From NCBI RefSeq assembly GCF_007858255.1, contig NZ_VFEU01000005.1, forward strand, positions 310,001-374,000: a stretch of DNA of 64,000 bases, read 5' to 3'. This DNA comes from Pseudomonas rhodesiae. Its GTDB lineage: Bacteria; Pseudomonadota; Gammaproteobacteria; Pseudomonadales; Pseudomonadaceae. This document shows, one piece after another, positions 45,368 to 55,844 of the stretch; position 1 is the stretch's first letter; each line of letters begins with the position of its first letter. Below the pieces are notes generated by a model, which saw only the letters and a list, made by a program, of their open reading frames with translations, was not told the origin of the DNA and did no database searches. Made by a program: the position numbers and the translations under genes.

Positions 45368-45832
45368 TTACTGAGCGGTCGGCCACGGCAAAATCGGAAT
45401 CGCCGTGACGGCATTCTGCGGGCTGCCCTCGATCAGGCGGTCGCTGTAGACCAGGTACACCAGGGTATTGCGCTTCTTGTCGAGGAAACGCACCACCTGC
45501 ATGGTCTTGAACACCAGCGAGGTGCGCTCCTTGAACACTTCATCGCCATCCTTGAGTTCGCCCTTGAAGCGGATCGGCCCGACCTGACGGCAGGCGATCG
45601 AGGCTTCGGCGCGGTCTTCGGCCAGACCAAGGCCGCCTTTCACGCCGCCAGTCTTGGCGCGCGAGAGGTAGCAGGTCACGCCGTCGACCTTGGGGTCATC
45701 GAACGCTTCGACCACGATCCGGTCATTGGGGCCGACGAATTTGAACACCGTCGACACCTGGCCAACTTCCTCGGCAGACGCCAGCAGCGGCATGGCCAAC
45801 AGCAGGCCGAGCAATCCTTTCATTACGCGCAT
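45368..45832 (-). CDS. creA: CreA family periplasmic protein
   Basis: This 154-residue protein has a signal peptide (about 1-20, cut after ASA) and the CreA pattern: [43 protein letters not shown] at the mature start. The family is widespread, and its function is not established. It is 15 bases downstream of proB on the same strand. Confidence 0.88.
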   Translation of the reverse strand: MRVMKGLLGLLLAMPLLASAEEVGQVSTVFKFVGPNDRIVVEAFDDPKVDGVTCYLSRAKTGGVKGGLGLAEDRAEASIACRQVGPIRFKGELKDGDEVFKERTSLVFKTMQVVRFLDKKRNTLVYLVYSDRLIEGSPQNAVTAIPILPWPTAQ

Positions 45833-45847
45833 CGTGTATTCCTTTGG

Positions 45848-46966
45848 TTAAACCAGGATCAGGTTATCGCGGTGCACCAGTTCCGGCTCCGCCATGTAAC
45901 CCAATAGACCGACAATCGCGTCGGACGGCTGCCCGATGATTTTTTGCGCTTCCAGAGCGCTGTAGTTGGCCAGGCCGCGGGCGATCTCACGACCGTCCGG
46001 CGCCACGCAGACCACCATCTCGCCACGGCGGAAGCTGCCCTGCACTTGCTTGACGCCTACCGGCAACAAGCTTTTGTTGCCTTGGGACAACGCCGCCACA
46101 GCGCCGTCGTCCAGCACCAGGGTGCCACGGGTTTGCAAATGCCCCGCCAGCCACTGCTTGCGTGCCGCCAACATGCCGCGCTCCGGCGACAGCAACGTGC
46201 CGATGCGCTCGCCGGCCTTGAGACGGTCCAGCACACGCTCCAGGCGCCCACCGACGATGATGGTGTGCGCGCCGGAACGCGCCGCCAGGCGCGCAGCGCG
46301 CAGCTTGGTCTGCATACCGCCACGGCCCAAAGCACCGCCGACACTGCCGGCCACGGCATCGAGCGCCGGGTCATCGGCGCGCGCTTCGTAAATAAGCTGG
46401 GCATCGGGGTTGTTGCGCGGGTCGGCGTCGAACATGCCGTCGCGGTCGGTGAGGATCACCAACAGATCGGCTTCCACCAGGTTGGCCACGAGGGCGGCCA
46501 GGGTGTCGTTGTCGCCGAAGCGGATTTCGTCGGTGACCACGGTATCGTTCTCGTTGATCACCGGGATCACCTTGAGCTCCACCAGGGCGCGCAAGGTGCT
46601 GCGGGCGTTCAGGTAGCGTTTGCGGTCGGACAGGTCGTCGTGGGTCAGCAGGATCTGCGCGGTGTGACGGCCGTGCTCGGCAAAGCTGGATTCCCAGGCT
46701 TGCACCAGGCCCATCTGGCCGATGGCGGCCGCCGCCTGCAGCTCGTGCATCGCGCTGGGTCGCGCGGTCCAGCCGAGGCGGCTCATGCCGGCGGCAACCG
46801 CCCCGGACGACACCAGTACCAATTCAACACCGGCCTCATGCAAGGCCACCATCTGCTCGACCCAGACGCTCATGGCTGCGCGATCGAGCCCCTTGCCATC
46901 CGCCGTCAGCAGCGCACTGCCGATCTTTACGACCCAGCGCTGCGCGCCTGTCACTTTGCTCCGCAT
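45848..46966 (-). CDS. proB: Glutamate 5-kinase
   Basis: ProB phosphorylates glutamate in the first step of proline synthesis. The 372-residue enzyme has an amino-acid-kinase domain ([10 protein letters not shown] at about 10-19; [44 protein letters not shown]) and a C-terminal PUA domain (about 280-372). ATG codons at 46969 and 46966 are both possible behind AAGG; I took 46966. It lies directly downstream of obg, as in other pseudomonads. Confidence 0.95.
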   Translation of the reverse strand: MRSKVTGAQRWVVKIGSALLTADGKGLDRAAMSVWVEQMVALHEAGVELVLVSSGAVAAGMSRLGWTARPSAMHELQAAAAIGQMGLVQAWESSFAEHGRHTAQILLTHDDLSDRKRYLNARSTLRALVELKVIPVINENDTVVTDEIRFGDNDTLAALVANLVEADLLVILTDRDGMFDADPRNNPDAQLIYEARADDPALDAVAGSVGGALGRGGMQTKLRAARLAARSGAHTIIVGGRLERVLDRLKAGERIGTLLSPERGMLAARKQWLAGHLQTRGTLVLDDGAVAALSQGNKSLLPVGVKQVQGSFRRGEMVVCVAPDGREIARGLANYSALEAQKIIGQPSDAIVGLLGYMAEPELVHRDNLILV

Positions 46967-47049
46967 CATCTTCAACCTTAGAGTGAGGGCTGCGCGACCC
47001 AGCGCGGCCCATAACGTTATTCGTGGCTACTTTAAAGACTACAGATACC

Positions 47050-47073
47050 AAAACGCCGCTCAAGTGAGCGGCG
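47050..47073 (-). terminator. Terminator after obg
   Basis: Stem cgccgctca/tgagcggcg (47054-47062, 47065-47073) is followed on the minus strand by TTTT. It lies between obg and proB. Confidence 0.75.
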
Positions 47074-47093
47074 CTTAAGTTTACTGCAACGAA

Positions 47094-48347
<1,254 letters not shown>

Positions 48348-48465
48348 TTAAGAAACCAAGACATAAGACTCTTGCAAAAATGAGCGCAGCGACCTCAAGC
48401 AACATCCGCAAAATCCGCTGCTCTTGCCCATCACAAACAGCTTTGCAAGAGACTCACTCCACAAA

Positions 48466-48496
48466 CGAAAAAGCCCCGTCGCAAGACAGGGCTTTT
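48466..48496 (-). terminator. Terminator between rpmA and obg
   Basis: The minus strand reads GAAAAGCCCTGTC, loop, GACGGGGCTTTTTC: a stem with a T-run 16 bases past rpmA. Confidence 0.8.
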
Positions 48497-48511
48497 CCAG
48501 CGATCTCGCAA

Positions 48512-48769
48512 TTAAGCTGCGACAACGCTCACGTAACGGCGGTTGAACGCGCCTTTTACTTCAAACTTGATCACGCCTTCGATTTTAGCGAAGAGGGTGT
48601 GATCTTTACCCATGCCAACGCCGTAGCCAGCGTGGAATTGGGTGCCGCGCTGACGCACGATGATGTTGCCCGGAATGATTTTCTGGCCGCCATACATCTT
48701 CACGCCAAGGCGTTTGGCTTCTGAGTCGCGACCGTTACGGGTACTACCACCAGCTTTTTTGTGTGCCAT
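48512..48769 (-). CDS. rpmA: Ribosomal protein bL27
   Basis: The 85-residue L27 has the canonical start [20 protein letters not shown] and the GKDHTLFA segment. The N-terminus reaches the peptidyl transferase centre. It lies 34 bases after rplU. Confidence 0.97.
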   Translation of the reverse strand: MAHKKAGGSTRNGRDSEAKRLGVKMYGGQKIIPGNIIVRQRGTQFHAGYGVGMGKDHTLFAKIEGVIKFEVKGAFNRRYVSVVAA

Positions 48770-48803
48770 GAGTCAATTCTCCTAGTGAGGAATTAGGCTG
48801 AAA

Positions 48804-49118
48804 TTAAGCCTGAATACCGGTGATTTTGATCTCGGTGTACCACTGGCGGTGGCCCATACGCTTCATGTGGTGCTTACGACGACGGAACTTGATGATGCGG
48901 ACTTTATCGTGACGACCTTGGGAGATCACTTCAGCCACAACGGTAGCGCCAGCAACGACTGGAGCGCCGATGTTCACGTCATCGCCATTGGCGACCAACA
49001 GAACGCGATCAAAAGTCACGGATTCGCCGGTAGCGATTTCCAGTTTTTCGATCTTCAGGTATTCACCTGGGGCGACCTTGTATTGCTTGCCACCAGTAAC
49101 AATTACTGCGTACGACAT
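48804..49118 (-). CDS. rplU: Ribosomal protein bL21
   Basis: The 104-residue L21 starts at ATG 49118 ([15 protein letters not shown]), behind GGAGAAA; the open frame upstream to 49334 is leader sequence. The family segment [23 protein letters not shown] is present. It is first gene of the rplU-rpmA unit, divergent from ispB. Confidence 0.97.
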   Translation of the reverse strand: MSYAVIVTGGKQYKVAPGEYLKIEKLEIATGESVTFDRVLLVANGDDVNIGAPVVAGATVVAEVISQGRHDKVRIIKFRRRKHHMKRMGHRQWYTEIKITGIQA

Positions 49119-49357
49119 GGTATTTCTCCGATAATCCTGCTCACCCAGCGCTTTATAAGAAGAGGTATTGGCTGGCATGGCTGCATGGGATGGACGTCCC
49201 GAATGCAATTGCGTAAGGCAGGTGCTGCCCAGGAAGTTCAGGGTGCGCGATTGTACGCAAGGTAAATGGGTGTTGCAAGAGGCCGTCCATCGCGCCTTGA
49301 CACTGCGGGGCCTGGGTCCTAGCATGCCGCGCAACCCTTCTGGAGCGACTGTCGCTG

Positions 49358-50326
49358 ATGCAACCCCAAGCTTTCTACCGCGCGGTCGCGGACGATTTTA
49401 GCGCCGTCGACGGCATCATCAAGCAGCAGCTGACATCTAAAGTGCCGCTGGTCTCCAAAATTGGCGACTACATTACGTCGGCCGGCGGCAAACGCCTGCG
49501 TCCTTTATTAGTGTTGCTGTGCGGCAAGGCCCTGGGCCGCGAAGGCGATGACCTGCGCTTGCTGGCCGCCACCATTGAATTCCTGCACACCGCCACCCTG
49601 CTGCATGACGACGTGGTCGACATGTCCGGCATGCGCCGTGGCCGCGAGACCGCCAATGCCATGTGGGGCAACGCGCCCAGTGTGCTGGTGGGTGACTTCC
49701 TGTATTCGCGCTCGTTCGAAATGATGGTCGAGCTGGGCTCGATGCCGGTGATGAAAATCCTGTCCCAGGCCACGCGCATCATCGCCGAGGGCGAAGTGCT
49801 GCAACTGTCCAAGGTGCGCGACGCCAGCACCACCGAAGAAACCTATATGGAAGTGATTCGCGGCAAAACCGCGATGCTCTTCGAGGCCTCCACCCACAGC
49901 GCCGCCGCGTTGTGCGGCGCGACCGCCGAGCAGGCCGAAGCCTTGCGTACGTTCGGCGATCATCTGGGCGTGGCATTCCAGTTGGTGGACGATTTGCTCG
50001 ACTACCGTGGCGACGCCGAAACCCTGGGCAAGAACGTCGGCGACGACCTGGCCGAAGGCAAGCCCACCCTGCCACTGATCTACACCATGCGCGAAGGTAC
50101 GCCGGAGCAGGCTGCCCTGGTGCGCAAAGCCATCCAGAAAGGCGGGATCGAAGACCTGGAAAGCATCCGTGAGGCCGTCGAGGCGTCTGGTTCGCTGGAA
50201 TACACCGCGCAACTGGCCCGTGACTACGTAGCCCGTGCCATCCAGTGCCTGGACGCCCTGCCCGCCAGCGAATACCGGGACGCCCTGGTTGAGCTGAGTG
50301 AGTTCGCGGTAGCCCGTACGCACTAA
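49358..50326 (+). CDS. ispB: Octaprenyl/polyprenyl diphosphate synthase
   Basis: This 322-residue trans-prenyltransferase makes the ubiquinone side chain. It has the first Asp-rich motif LLHDDVVD (81-88) with GGKRLRPLL before it, and the second DDLLDYRGD (about 208-216). It is divergent from rplU, a conserved arrangement. Confidence 0.95.
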   Translation: MQPQAFYRAVADDFSAVDGIIKQQLTSKVPLVSKIGDYITSAGGKRLRPLLVLLCGKALGREGDDLRLLAATIEFLHTATLLHDDVVDMSGMRRGRETANAMWGNAPSVLVGDFLYSRSFEMMVELGSMPVMKILSQATRIIAEGEVLQLSKVRDASTTEETYMEVIRGKTAMLFEASTHSAAALCGATAEQAEALRTFGDHLGVAFQLVDDLLDYRGDAETLGKNVGDDLAEGKPTLPLIYTMREGTPEQAALVRKAIQKGGIEDLESIREAVEASGSLEYTAQLARDYVARAIQCLDALPASEYRDALVELSEFAVARTH

Positions 50327-50334
50327 GTCATTCC

Positions 50335-50366
50335 AATGTGGGAGGAGCTTGTCTCCTTCCACATTT
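50335..50366. repeat. Degenerate REP-like hairpin after ispB
   Basis: Arms aatgtggaaggag-like/ctccttccacatt form an imperfect palindrome of the REP type 9 bases past the ispB stop, possibly ending that transcript. Confidence 0.6.
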
Positions 50367-50444
50367 AGATTTCATTCAACCTGTAAGACCATAAATCCCT
50401 ATACAATGTGCGACTTTAGCCATCCTGACCTTTAAGGAGCGCAA

Positions 50445-50786
50445 GTGAGCACTTTGCCACCCTGCCCGAAATGCAATTCCGAATTCACCTACGAAGACGG
50501 CACTCAACTGATCTGCCCGGAATGCGCCCATGAGTGGTCCGCCAATGGCGAGACCGAAGCAGCCGGCGATGAAACCGTTAAGAAGGACTCCGTGGGCAAC
50601 GTGCTGCAGGACGGCGACACCATCACCGTGATCAAAGACCTCAAGGTCAAGGGCACCTCGCTGGTAGTAAAAGTCGGCACCAAGGTGAAGAACATTCGCC
50701 TGTGCGACGGTGACCACGATATCGATTGCAAGATCGACGGCATCGGCCCGATGAAACTCAAGTCCGAGTTCGTGCGCAAAGTCTGA
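50445..50786 (+). CDS. yjdM: Zinc-ribbon protein YjdM (PhnA family)
   Basis: This 113-residue protein has an N-terminal zinc ribbon (CPKC..CPEC at Cys8, Cys11, Cys25, Cys28) and the C-terminal SH3-like PhnA domain ([24 protein letters not shown]). Despite the name PhnA, a role in phosphonate use is not established. ATG at 50445 follows AAGGAG. Confidence 0.92.
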   Translation: MSTLPPCPKCNSEFTYEDGTQLICPECAHEWSANGETEAAGDETVKKDSVGNVLQDGDTITVIKDLKVKGTSLVVKVGTKVKNIRLCDGDHDIDCKIDGIGPMKLKSEFVRKV

Positions 50787-50890
50787 ATCTGCTGCTTCCA
50801 TCCCGCGCCCGCCGCGGGATGGCGTTTCGCCCTCTGCGTTGACCGAACGCAATGCCCTTCCAGAAAAAACAGAAAATCGCCAATAGGCAC

Positions 50891-50921
50891 TTGCTATTCA
50901 GCGAATAAGAATTATTCTCAT
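50891..50921 (+). promoter_or_regulatory. Promoter overlapped by a Fur box
   Basis: A -35 TTGCTA (50891-50896) and -10 TATTCT (50913-50918) are spaced by 16 bases. GAATAAGAATTATTCTCAT (50903-50921) covers the spacer and -10 and fits the Fur box consensus. Iron-bound Fur should block transcription of the following small gene. Confidence 0.85.
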
Positions 50922-50946
50922 TGAAACTCATCAAGGAGAATTGACC

Positions 50947-51204
50947 ATGACTTATTTGATCGACGCCTGGCTGGATCGCCCACACCCTTACCTGCGGATC
51001 CTGCATCGGGAAACCGGCGAAGTCTGCGCGGTGCTTGAAGAAGAAGCGTTGAATGAACTGCAAGACCAGGGCGACCTGGACGTCAACGGCCTGAGTTCGA
51101 GCGAACCCGGTGTGCTCAAGGAGGTGGTGCGTAACCTGTTTCTGTTCTGCTATGCCCGAGCCTTGCGCCCGGCCACTGAGCTCAATGGCAAGTTTCATCC
51201 ATGA
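50947..51204 (+). CDS. Small iron-regulated protein (PA4570-like)
   Basis: This 85-residue soluble protein starts at ATG 50947 (MTYLIDAWLDRPHPYLRI), behind AAGGAG. It is acidic in the middle (EEEALNELQDQGDLD) with a hydrophobic end (LFLFCYARAL). Function is unknown. Its place after ispB and before fklB, and the overlapping Fur box, match the iron-starvation gene at the same position in P. aeruginosa (PA4570). It should be expressed under iron limitation. Confidence 0.8.
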   Translation: MTYLIDAWLDRPHPYLRILHRETGEVCAVLEEEALNELQDQGDLDVNGLSSSEPGVLKEVVRNLFLFCYARALRPATELNGKFHP

Positions 51205-51220
51205 GCTACGCCACCCAACA

Positions 51221-51250
51221 CTGTAGGAGCGAGCAAACTCGCTCCTACAG
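51221..51250. repeat. Short REP-type hairpin
   Basis: Perfect 13-bp arms ctgtaggagcgag/ctcgctcctacag with a caaa loop lie between the convergent PA4570-like and fklB genes. It is a different REP class from the gtggg type and likely serves as a shared transcript end. Confidence 0.85.
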
Positions 51251-51267
51251 GTGATCAGCCAACAGTC

Positions 51268-51885
51268 TTACAGAACGTCGAGCAGCTCGACGTCAAACAC
51301 CAGAACGCTGTGCGGCGGGATGCTGCCAACGCCTTGAGCGCCGTAAGCCAGCTCGCTCGGCACGTACAGGCGCCATTTGCTGCCGGCATTCATCAGTTGC
51401 AGAGCTTCGGTCCAACCGGCGATCACGCCGCCGACCGGGAATTCGGCTGGCTGGCCACGCTCGTAGGAGCTGTCGAACACAGTGCCGTCGATCAGGGTGC
51501 CGTGGTAGTGGGTACGCACTTGGTCTTCACGGGTCGGCTTGGCGCCGTCGCCCTGGGTCAGCACTTCAAATTGCAGGCCGGAAGCCAGGGTGGTGATGCC
51601 TTCGCGCTTGGCGTTTTCAGCCAGGAAGGCCAGGCCGGCACCGGCGGCCGCTTCAGCCTTGGCAGCTGCTTCAGCTTGCATGACTTCGCGGATCACCTTG
51701 AAGCTGGCAGCCATTTGTTCCTGATCAACACGGCTTGGCTTGCCCGCGAAAGCGTCGGTCAGGCCGGCCAGGATTGCGTCCAGGCTCACGCCCGGTGGCG
51801 GGTTGTCGCGCAGTTGGTCGCCCAACTGACGGCCGATACCGTAGCTGACGCGGGTTTCGTCGGTGGACAGATTAACTTCGGACAT
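51268..51885 (-). CDS. fklB: FKBP-type peptidyl-prolyl isomerase
   Basis: This 205-residue protein starts at ATG 51885 (MSEVNLSTDETRVSYGIGRQLG). It has an N-terminal helical dimerisation domain (about 1-100) and a C-terminal FKBP domain (about 105-205: THYHGTLIDGTVFDSSYERG, FPVGGVIAGWTEALQ, GVGSIPPHSVLVFDVELL). Length and layout match FklB. It has no signal peptide, so it is cytoplasmic. Confidence 0.93.
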   Translation of the reverse strand: MSEVNLSTDETRVSYGIGRQLGDQLRDNPPPGVSLDAILAGLTDAFAGKPSRVDQEQMAASFKVIREVMQAEAAAKAEAAAGAGLAFLAENAKREGITTLASGLQFEVLTQGDGAKPTREDQVRTHYHGTLIDGTVFDSSYERGQPAEFPVGGVIAGWTEALQLMNAGSKWRLYVPSELAYGAQGVGSIPPHSVLVFDVELLDVL

Positions 51886-51998
51886 GAAGAGGCTCCGCTG
51901 TAGGGCGGTACTGAAAACACTGTCTCCCGCACCGCCCAAAACTAAAAGGGCCCGCAGACTAGCACACAAGACAGCCCTGTGATCAGCCCCCGCCCCGA

Positions 51999-53222
51999 CT
52001 ACCAGAGTGCCAGGTCGTATGTGAGATAGAGCCGATAATTGTCCCGGTCACTGGCGTAGGTCGAACGATAGGTCGCCTTGCGCACCTCCACCCCAAGACC
52101 TTTGAAAGTGCTGTCCTGGATCACATAGCGCAGATTGGTGTCGGATTCCCATTCGCGGGCCTCACGCCCCTTGTAGTCACCGTTCTCACCCTTGTAGTAA
52201 CGGGTTATAAAGCTCAGGCCGGGGAGCACGTTGGCAAAATCGTAGTCGTAGCGCAGCATCCAGGTTTGCTCACCCGCCTGGATGAACTTGCCCACACCGG
52301 CATTACTGAAGGAATACACCGTCGATACGCTGGCATACGGCAACGCAGTATCGCCCCGCACCTTCTGATAGCCGACGCCGAACGCTTGTGCGCCCAGTCG
52401 GTAAGTGAACAGCCCGCTGAAAAGGTCACTGTCGACCTTGCCATTACGCGCCTCCCCCGCCTCGCCGCTGATGAAGTAGCGCACGTCGCTAGTCAGCGAG
52501 CCACGTCCAACCGGTTGTTTATGGACAAGGCCGAAGAATTGCTGGCGATAGAACTCACGCATCTCGCCGTAATACCACGTTGCGCTCAGGCTCGGCGTCA
52601 AAGCATAGGTGGCCCCGGCGAAGTCGAAGTCGCTGCCACGGTTGCCGGTGTAGCCCTGAGGATAAATAGCCACGCTGTCGGTGGAGTTGCGCTGCTTGAA
52701 CCGATCCAGATGCCCGGTGTGCAGGTACAGGTCAGGAATGCCGGTGTATTCCAACTGGGTGCCCTGGAACGTTTGCGGCAACAGGCGCCCATCGTTGTGC
52801 ACCAACACTGGGATCTTGGGCAATAACGTGCCACTTTTCACCACCGCATCGCCCCAGCGCAGCTTCGCGGTGACGCCCAGGCTGGAGAATTCACTGGCCG
52901 CGTGGCCATCGTCGTGCACCGGCAACAGGCCGGTTCCGGCATGGGTGGGGCTGGAATCAAGGCGCAGCCCGGCAAGGCCGAGTGCATCCAGGCCAAACCC
53001 CACGGTGCCCTCGGTATAGCCGGACTGCAGGTTGAGCAGAAAACCCTGCGCCCACTCTTTGCGATCTTCGCCGCCATCGCGGTAACCGTCGTTGAAATAG
53101 AAATTGCGCAGGGTCAATCGCCCGTGGGAATCCTCCCAGAAGCCTTGCGCCATAAGCGCCGGTGACAGGCTTGCCATCAGGCTCGCCGAGACTATTTTTC
53201 CCCTGCTGATCAGTCTGCGCAT
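51999..53222 (-). CDS. OprD-family outer-membrane porin
   Basis: This 407-residue porin has a signal peptide (about 1-25) followed by the OprD start FWEDSHGRLTLRNFYFNDGY. Alternating beta-strand patterns run to the C-terminal YLTYDLALW. OprD porins admit small carboxylates or amino acids and peptides. It is divergent from the LysR gene that precedes a YfcC-type carrier and a CocE hydrolase, so it probably serves the same substrate. Confidence 0.9.
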   Translation of the reverse strand: MRRLISRGKIVSASLMASLSPALMAQGFWEDSHGRLTLRNFYFNDGYRDGGEDRKEWAQGFLLNLQSGYTEGTVGFGLDALGLAGLRLDSSPTHAGTGLLPVHDDGHAASEFSSLGVTAKLRWGDAVVKSGTLLPKIPVLVHNDGRLLPQTFQGTQLEYTGIPDLYLHTGHLDRFKQRNSTDSVAIYPQGYTGNRGSDFDFAGATYALTPSLSATWYYGEMREFYRQQFFGLVHKQPVGRGSLTSDVRYFISGEAGEARNGKVDSDLFSGLFTYRLGAQAFGVGYQKVRGDTALPYASVSTVYSFSNAGVGKFIQAGEQTWMLRYDYDFANVLPGLSFITRYYKGENGDYKGREAREWESDTNLRYVIQDSTFKGLGVEVRKATYRSTYASDRDNYRLYLTYDLALW

Positions 53223-53403
53223 GGCCGCTTCCTCAATGCCTTTTTATGGTTTTTTATGGGCAGTTCGATGGCGCGACACACTGGACGGAATGTCGCGATG
53301 GAGCGGACACTAACGGCTCGTCGAAAGCCCTACAACGTTATGCGAGATGCGCATCAGGCTATGCGCAAAGCAGCAATTGCCGCTCGCAACCGCCAGGAAA
53401 ACC

Positions 53404-54303
53404 ATGGTGAATCTCAAGCAACTCGAAGCCTTCAAGGCGATCATGTCCACCGGCTCGACCATCGGCGCCGCAACGCGCATGGGCCTGTCGCAATCTGCGG
53501 TCAGCCGTCTGCTGAGCCAACTGGAAGAAGCCTTGGGGTTCGTGTTGTTTCTACGCAAGAAAGGCCGCCTGATAACCACCCCGGAAGCAGAAGAGATGCT
53601 GATGGAGGTCACCGGCCTGGTGGACGGCATGCAGCGTATTCAGCGCCTGGCCGACGAAATGCGCGTAGGTCGCTCGCGCAAGAGCCTGCTCAAGGTCGGG
53701 GTGCCCACCAGCATGACCCAGGAGCTGTTGCCACCTATCGTTGCGGAGTTTCTCAAAGACCATGAGGACATCGTCGTGGAGCTGCTGACTGGTTCCTACG
53801 ACACCATCGAGCGCGCCGTACTCGACCGTTCCGCCGACCTGGGCTTCGTACGCCTGCCGACGGAAATGCCCGATTTCGACATCGAACCGGTGCTGCAAAC
53901 CGAAGGCGTCTGCGTGATGCCGGCCGACCACCCTCTGACTCGTCACGCCTGCATCGAAGTGCAGCACCTGCGCAATGTGCCGCTGGTGATGCTGGGCCGG
54001 CAACGCGCTTTACGGGCGCAACTGAACCAGGTGTTCCGCGCCGCCAACCTCACCCCCCAAGTGCGTGTCGAAGTGCATTCCGTAGGCGCGGCGTGCAGCT
54101 TTGTCGCCGAAGGTCTGGGGGTGTCCATCGTCAATGGTCTGCTGGCCAGCCACTTCCTGCATTTGCCGATTGTCACACGACCTTTTCGGCCGGCGCTGCC
54201 CTACGCATTCGGCCTGGCCTACCGCGTCAACGAACCCCGCTCACGAGTGGTGACCGCGTTCGCCGAGCATCTCAAACAGCGCCTGGCGCCACAAAACGCA
54301 TAG
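53404..54303 (+). CDS. LysR-family regulator
   Basis: This 299-residue protein starts at ATG 53404 (MVNLKQLEAFKAIMSTGSTIGAATRMGLSQSAVSRLLSQLE), with the helix-turn-helix in the first 60 residues and a periplasmic-binding-like effector domain. It sits between the divergent OprD gene and the downstream carrier and hydrolase, so it probably controls both sides. Confidence 0.9.
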   Translation: MVNLKQLEAFKAIMSTGSTIGAATRMGLSQSAVSRLLSQLEEALGFVLFLRKKGRLITTPEAEEMLMEVTGLVDGMQRIQRLADEMRVGRSRKSLLKVGVPTSMTQELLPPIVAEFLKDHEDIVVELLTGSYDTIERAVLDRSADLGFVRLPTEMPDFDIEPVLQTEGVCVMPADHPLTRHACIEVQHLRNVPLVMLGRQRALRAQLNQVFRAANLTPQVRVEVHSVGAACSFVAEGLGVSIVNGLLASHFLHLPIVTRPFRPALPYAFGLAYRVNEPRSRVVTAFAEHLKQRLAPQNA

Positions 54304-54412
54304 CCCAACCCACCCTGCGCATAACGTTGTCGGCGCAAAAACTTTGCCCTAGTGTCCGCCCAACACACGTCACTCCCCCATAACAAAAACGGCGAACGCC
54401 GGGGCAGCCAGC

Positions 54413-55840
54413 ATGAGCGAACCACAGATCACCTCCCCTCAAGCAGGGGTAGAAAAACCGACACTGCGCAAACAGATCAACCCGACCATCATCCTCCTAT
54501 GCATCGTCTTGCTCGCGGTCGCCTTCACCTACGCGGTGAACGCGGGCAAGTTCGAGCGCCAGAACGGCCTGGTGGTACCGGGGTCCTACCAAGTGCTGGA
54601 AAAACACGATGCGTTGGGCCAACTGTTTTCACTGGAGCCGCGCAAGGTCAGCGATCCGGTGGCCCGCCCGGTGTCGCTGGTGGAAGGTTTCATGGCGATT
54701 CCCCAGGGCATCGAGAAACGTGCGGCGCTGATCTTCATGGTGTTGTTCATCGGCGGCATGTTCGGCGTGCTCAACAAAGCCGGGGTGATCGACGCCGGGC
54801 TGGAGCGCCTGCTGGGGCTGACTCGAGGCAATATCTACGTGCTGGTGCCGAGCCTGATGCTGGTGTTTTCCGCCGGCAGCACATTCATGGGGCTGGCCAA
54901 GGAATTCATTCTGATCGTGCCGCTGATGGTCGCCATGGCCAATCGTCTGGGACTGTCGAACCTGATCGGCCTGGCAATCGTCGCAATCTCCGTGAAGATC
55001 GGTTACCTCGCGTCGATCTCTAACCCGGTGGCGTTGTCCGTCGCCCAGCCAATGGTCGGGCTGCCGATATTCAGCGGGCTGAGCATGCGCGTGCTCGCCT
55101 ACTGTAGCTTCCTGCTGGTGGGGATCGCCTTCGTGCTGTGGAGTATTCGCAAGCACGGTTTCGATGCGAGCGCGCAAATCACGTTCGAACGCAAACCCCT
55201 ACCCATACGCCACCTGATCAACCTGACCGTCTTAATGGCGGGCATCGGCTTCCTGGTGTATGCCTCCAACCGCTGGGCCTGGAAATACCACGAACTGTCG
55301 GCGTTTTATCTGCTCCTGACGGTGGTGTTCAGCGTTGTCGCTGGGCTAGGGGCAAGCGTCGCCGCCAGCGCCTTCGTCGATGGCATGAAAAAAGTCCTGA
55401 TCGCGGGCGTCCTGATTGGCCTGGCCACCGCCGTGGAAATCATCCTGAGTACCGGCCAGGTACTGGACACCATCGTCAACAGCCTGGCCAATCTGGTGGG
55501 TGACCACGGCCCGATTGTGTCGGCCTACGGCATGTTCTTCGCACAACTGGGACTGGATGTGTTGATCCCCTCCACGTCAGGCCAGGCCGCCGTCACCATG
55601 CCGATCTTCGGCCCGTTGGGCCAACTGTCCGGCGTCAGTCCACAAACCACGGTGTTCGCGTTCTTGATGGGCAACGGCCTGACCAACATGATCACCCCGA
55701 CCTCCAGCGGCTTGCTGGTACTGCTGGCCACGGCCAATGTCGGCTGGGGCCAATGGGCGCGCTACATCCTGCCGCTGTTCCTGATCTACGCCGTACTGGC
55801 GATGGTGCTGCTGGCCATCGCGGTCACGAGTGGGTACTGA
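54413..55840 (+). CDS. YfcC/DcuC-superfamily carrier
   Basis: This 475-residue membrane protein has about 12 helices and the family segments VEGFMAIPQGIEKRAALIFMVLFIGGMFGV (about 88-120), FSAGSTFMGLAKEF, and QLGLDVLIPSTSGQAAVTMPIFGPL (about 378-402). The YfcC branch of C4-dicarboxylate/amino-acid carriers is poorly defined. Here it neighbours a secreted-substrate-type hydrolase, suggesting uptake of an amide, peptide or ester substrate. It ends 4 bases before the hydrolase start. Confidence 0.82.
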   Translation: MSEPQITSPQAGVEKPTLRKQINPTIILLCIVLLAVAFTYAVNAGKFERQNGLVVPGSYQVLEKHDALGQLFSLEPRKVSDPVARPVSLVEGFMAIPQGIEKRAALIFMVLFIGGMFGVLNKAGVIDAGLERLLGLTRGNIYVLVPSLMLVFSAGSTFMGLAKEFILIVPLMVAMANRLGLSNLIGLAIVAISVKIGYLASISNPVALSVAQPMVGLPIFSGLSMRVLAYCSFLLVGIAFVLWSIRKHGFDASAQITFERKPLPIRHLINLTVLMAGIGFLVYASNRWAWKYHELSAFYLLLTVVFSVVAGLGASVAASAFVDGMKKVLIAGVLIGLATAVEIILSTGQVLDTIVNSLANLVGDHGPIVSAYGMFFAQLGLDVLIPSTSGQAAVTMPIFGPLGQLSGVSPQTTVFAFLMGNGLTNMITPTSSGLLVLLATANVGWGQWARYILPLFLIYAVLAMVLLAIAVTSGY

Positions 55841-55844
55841 GTCA

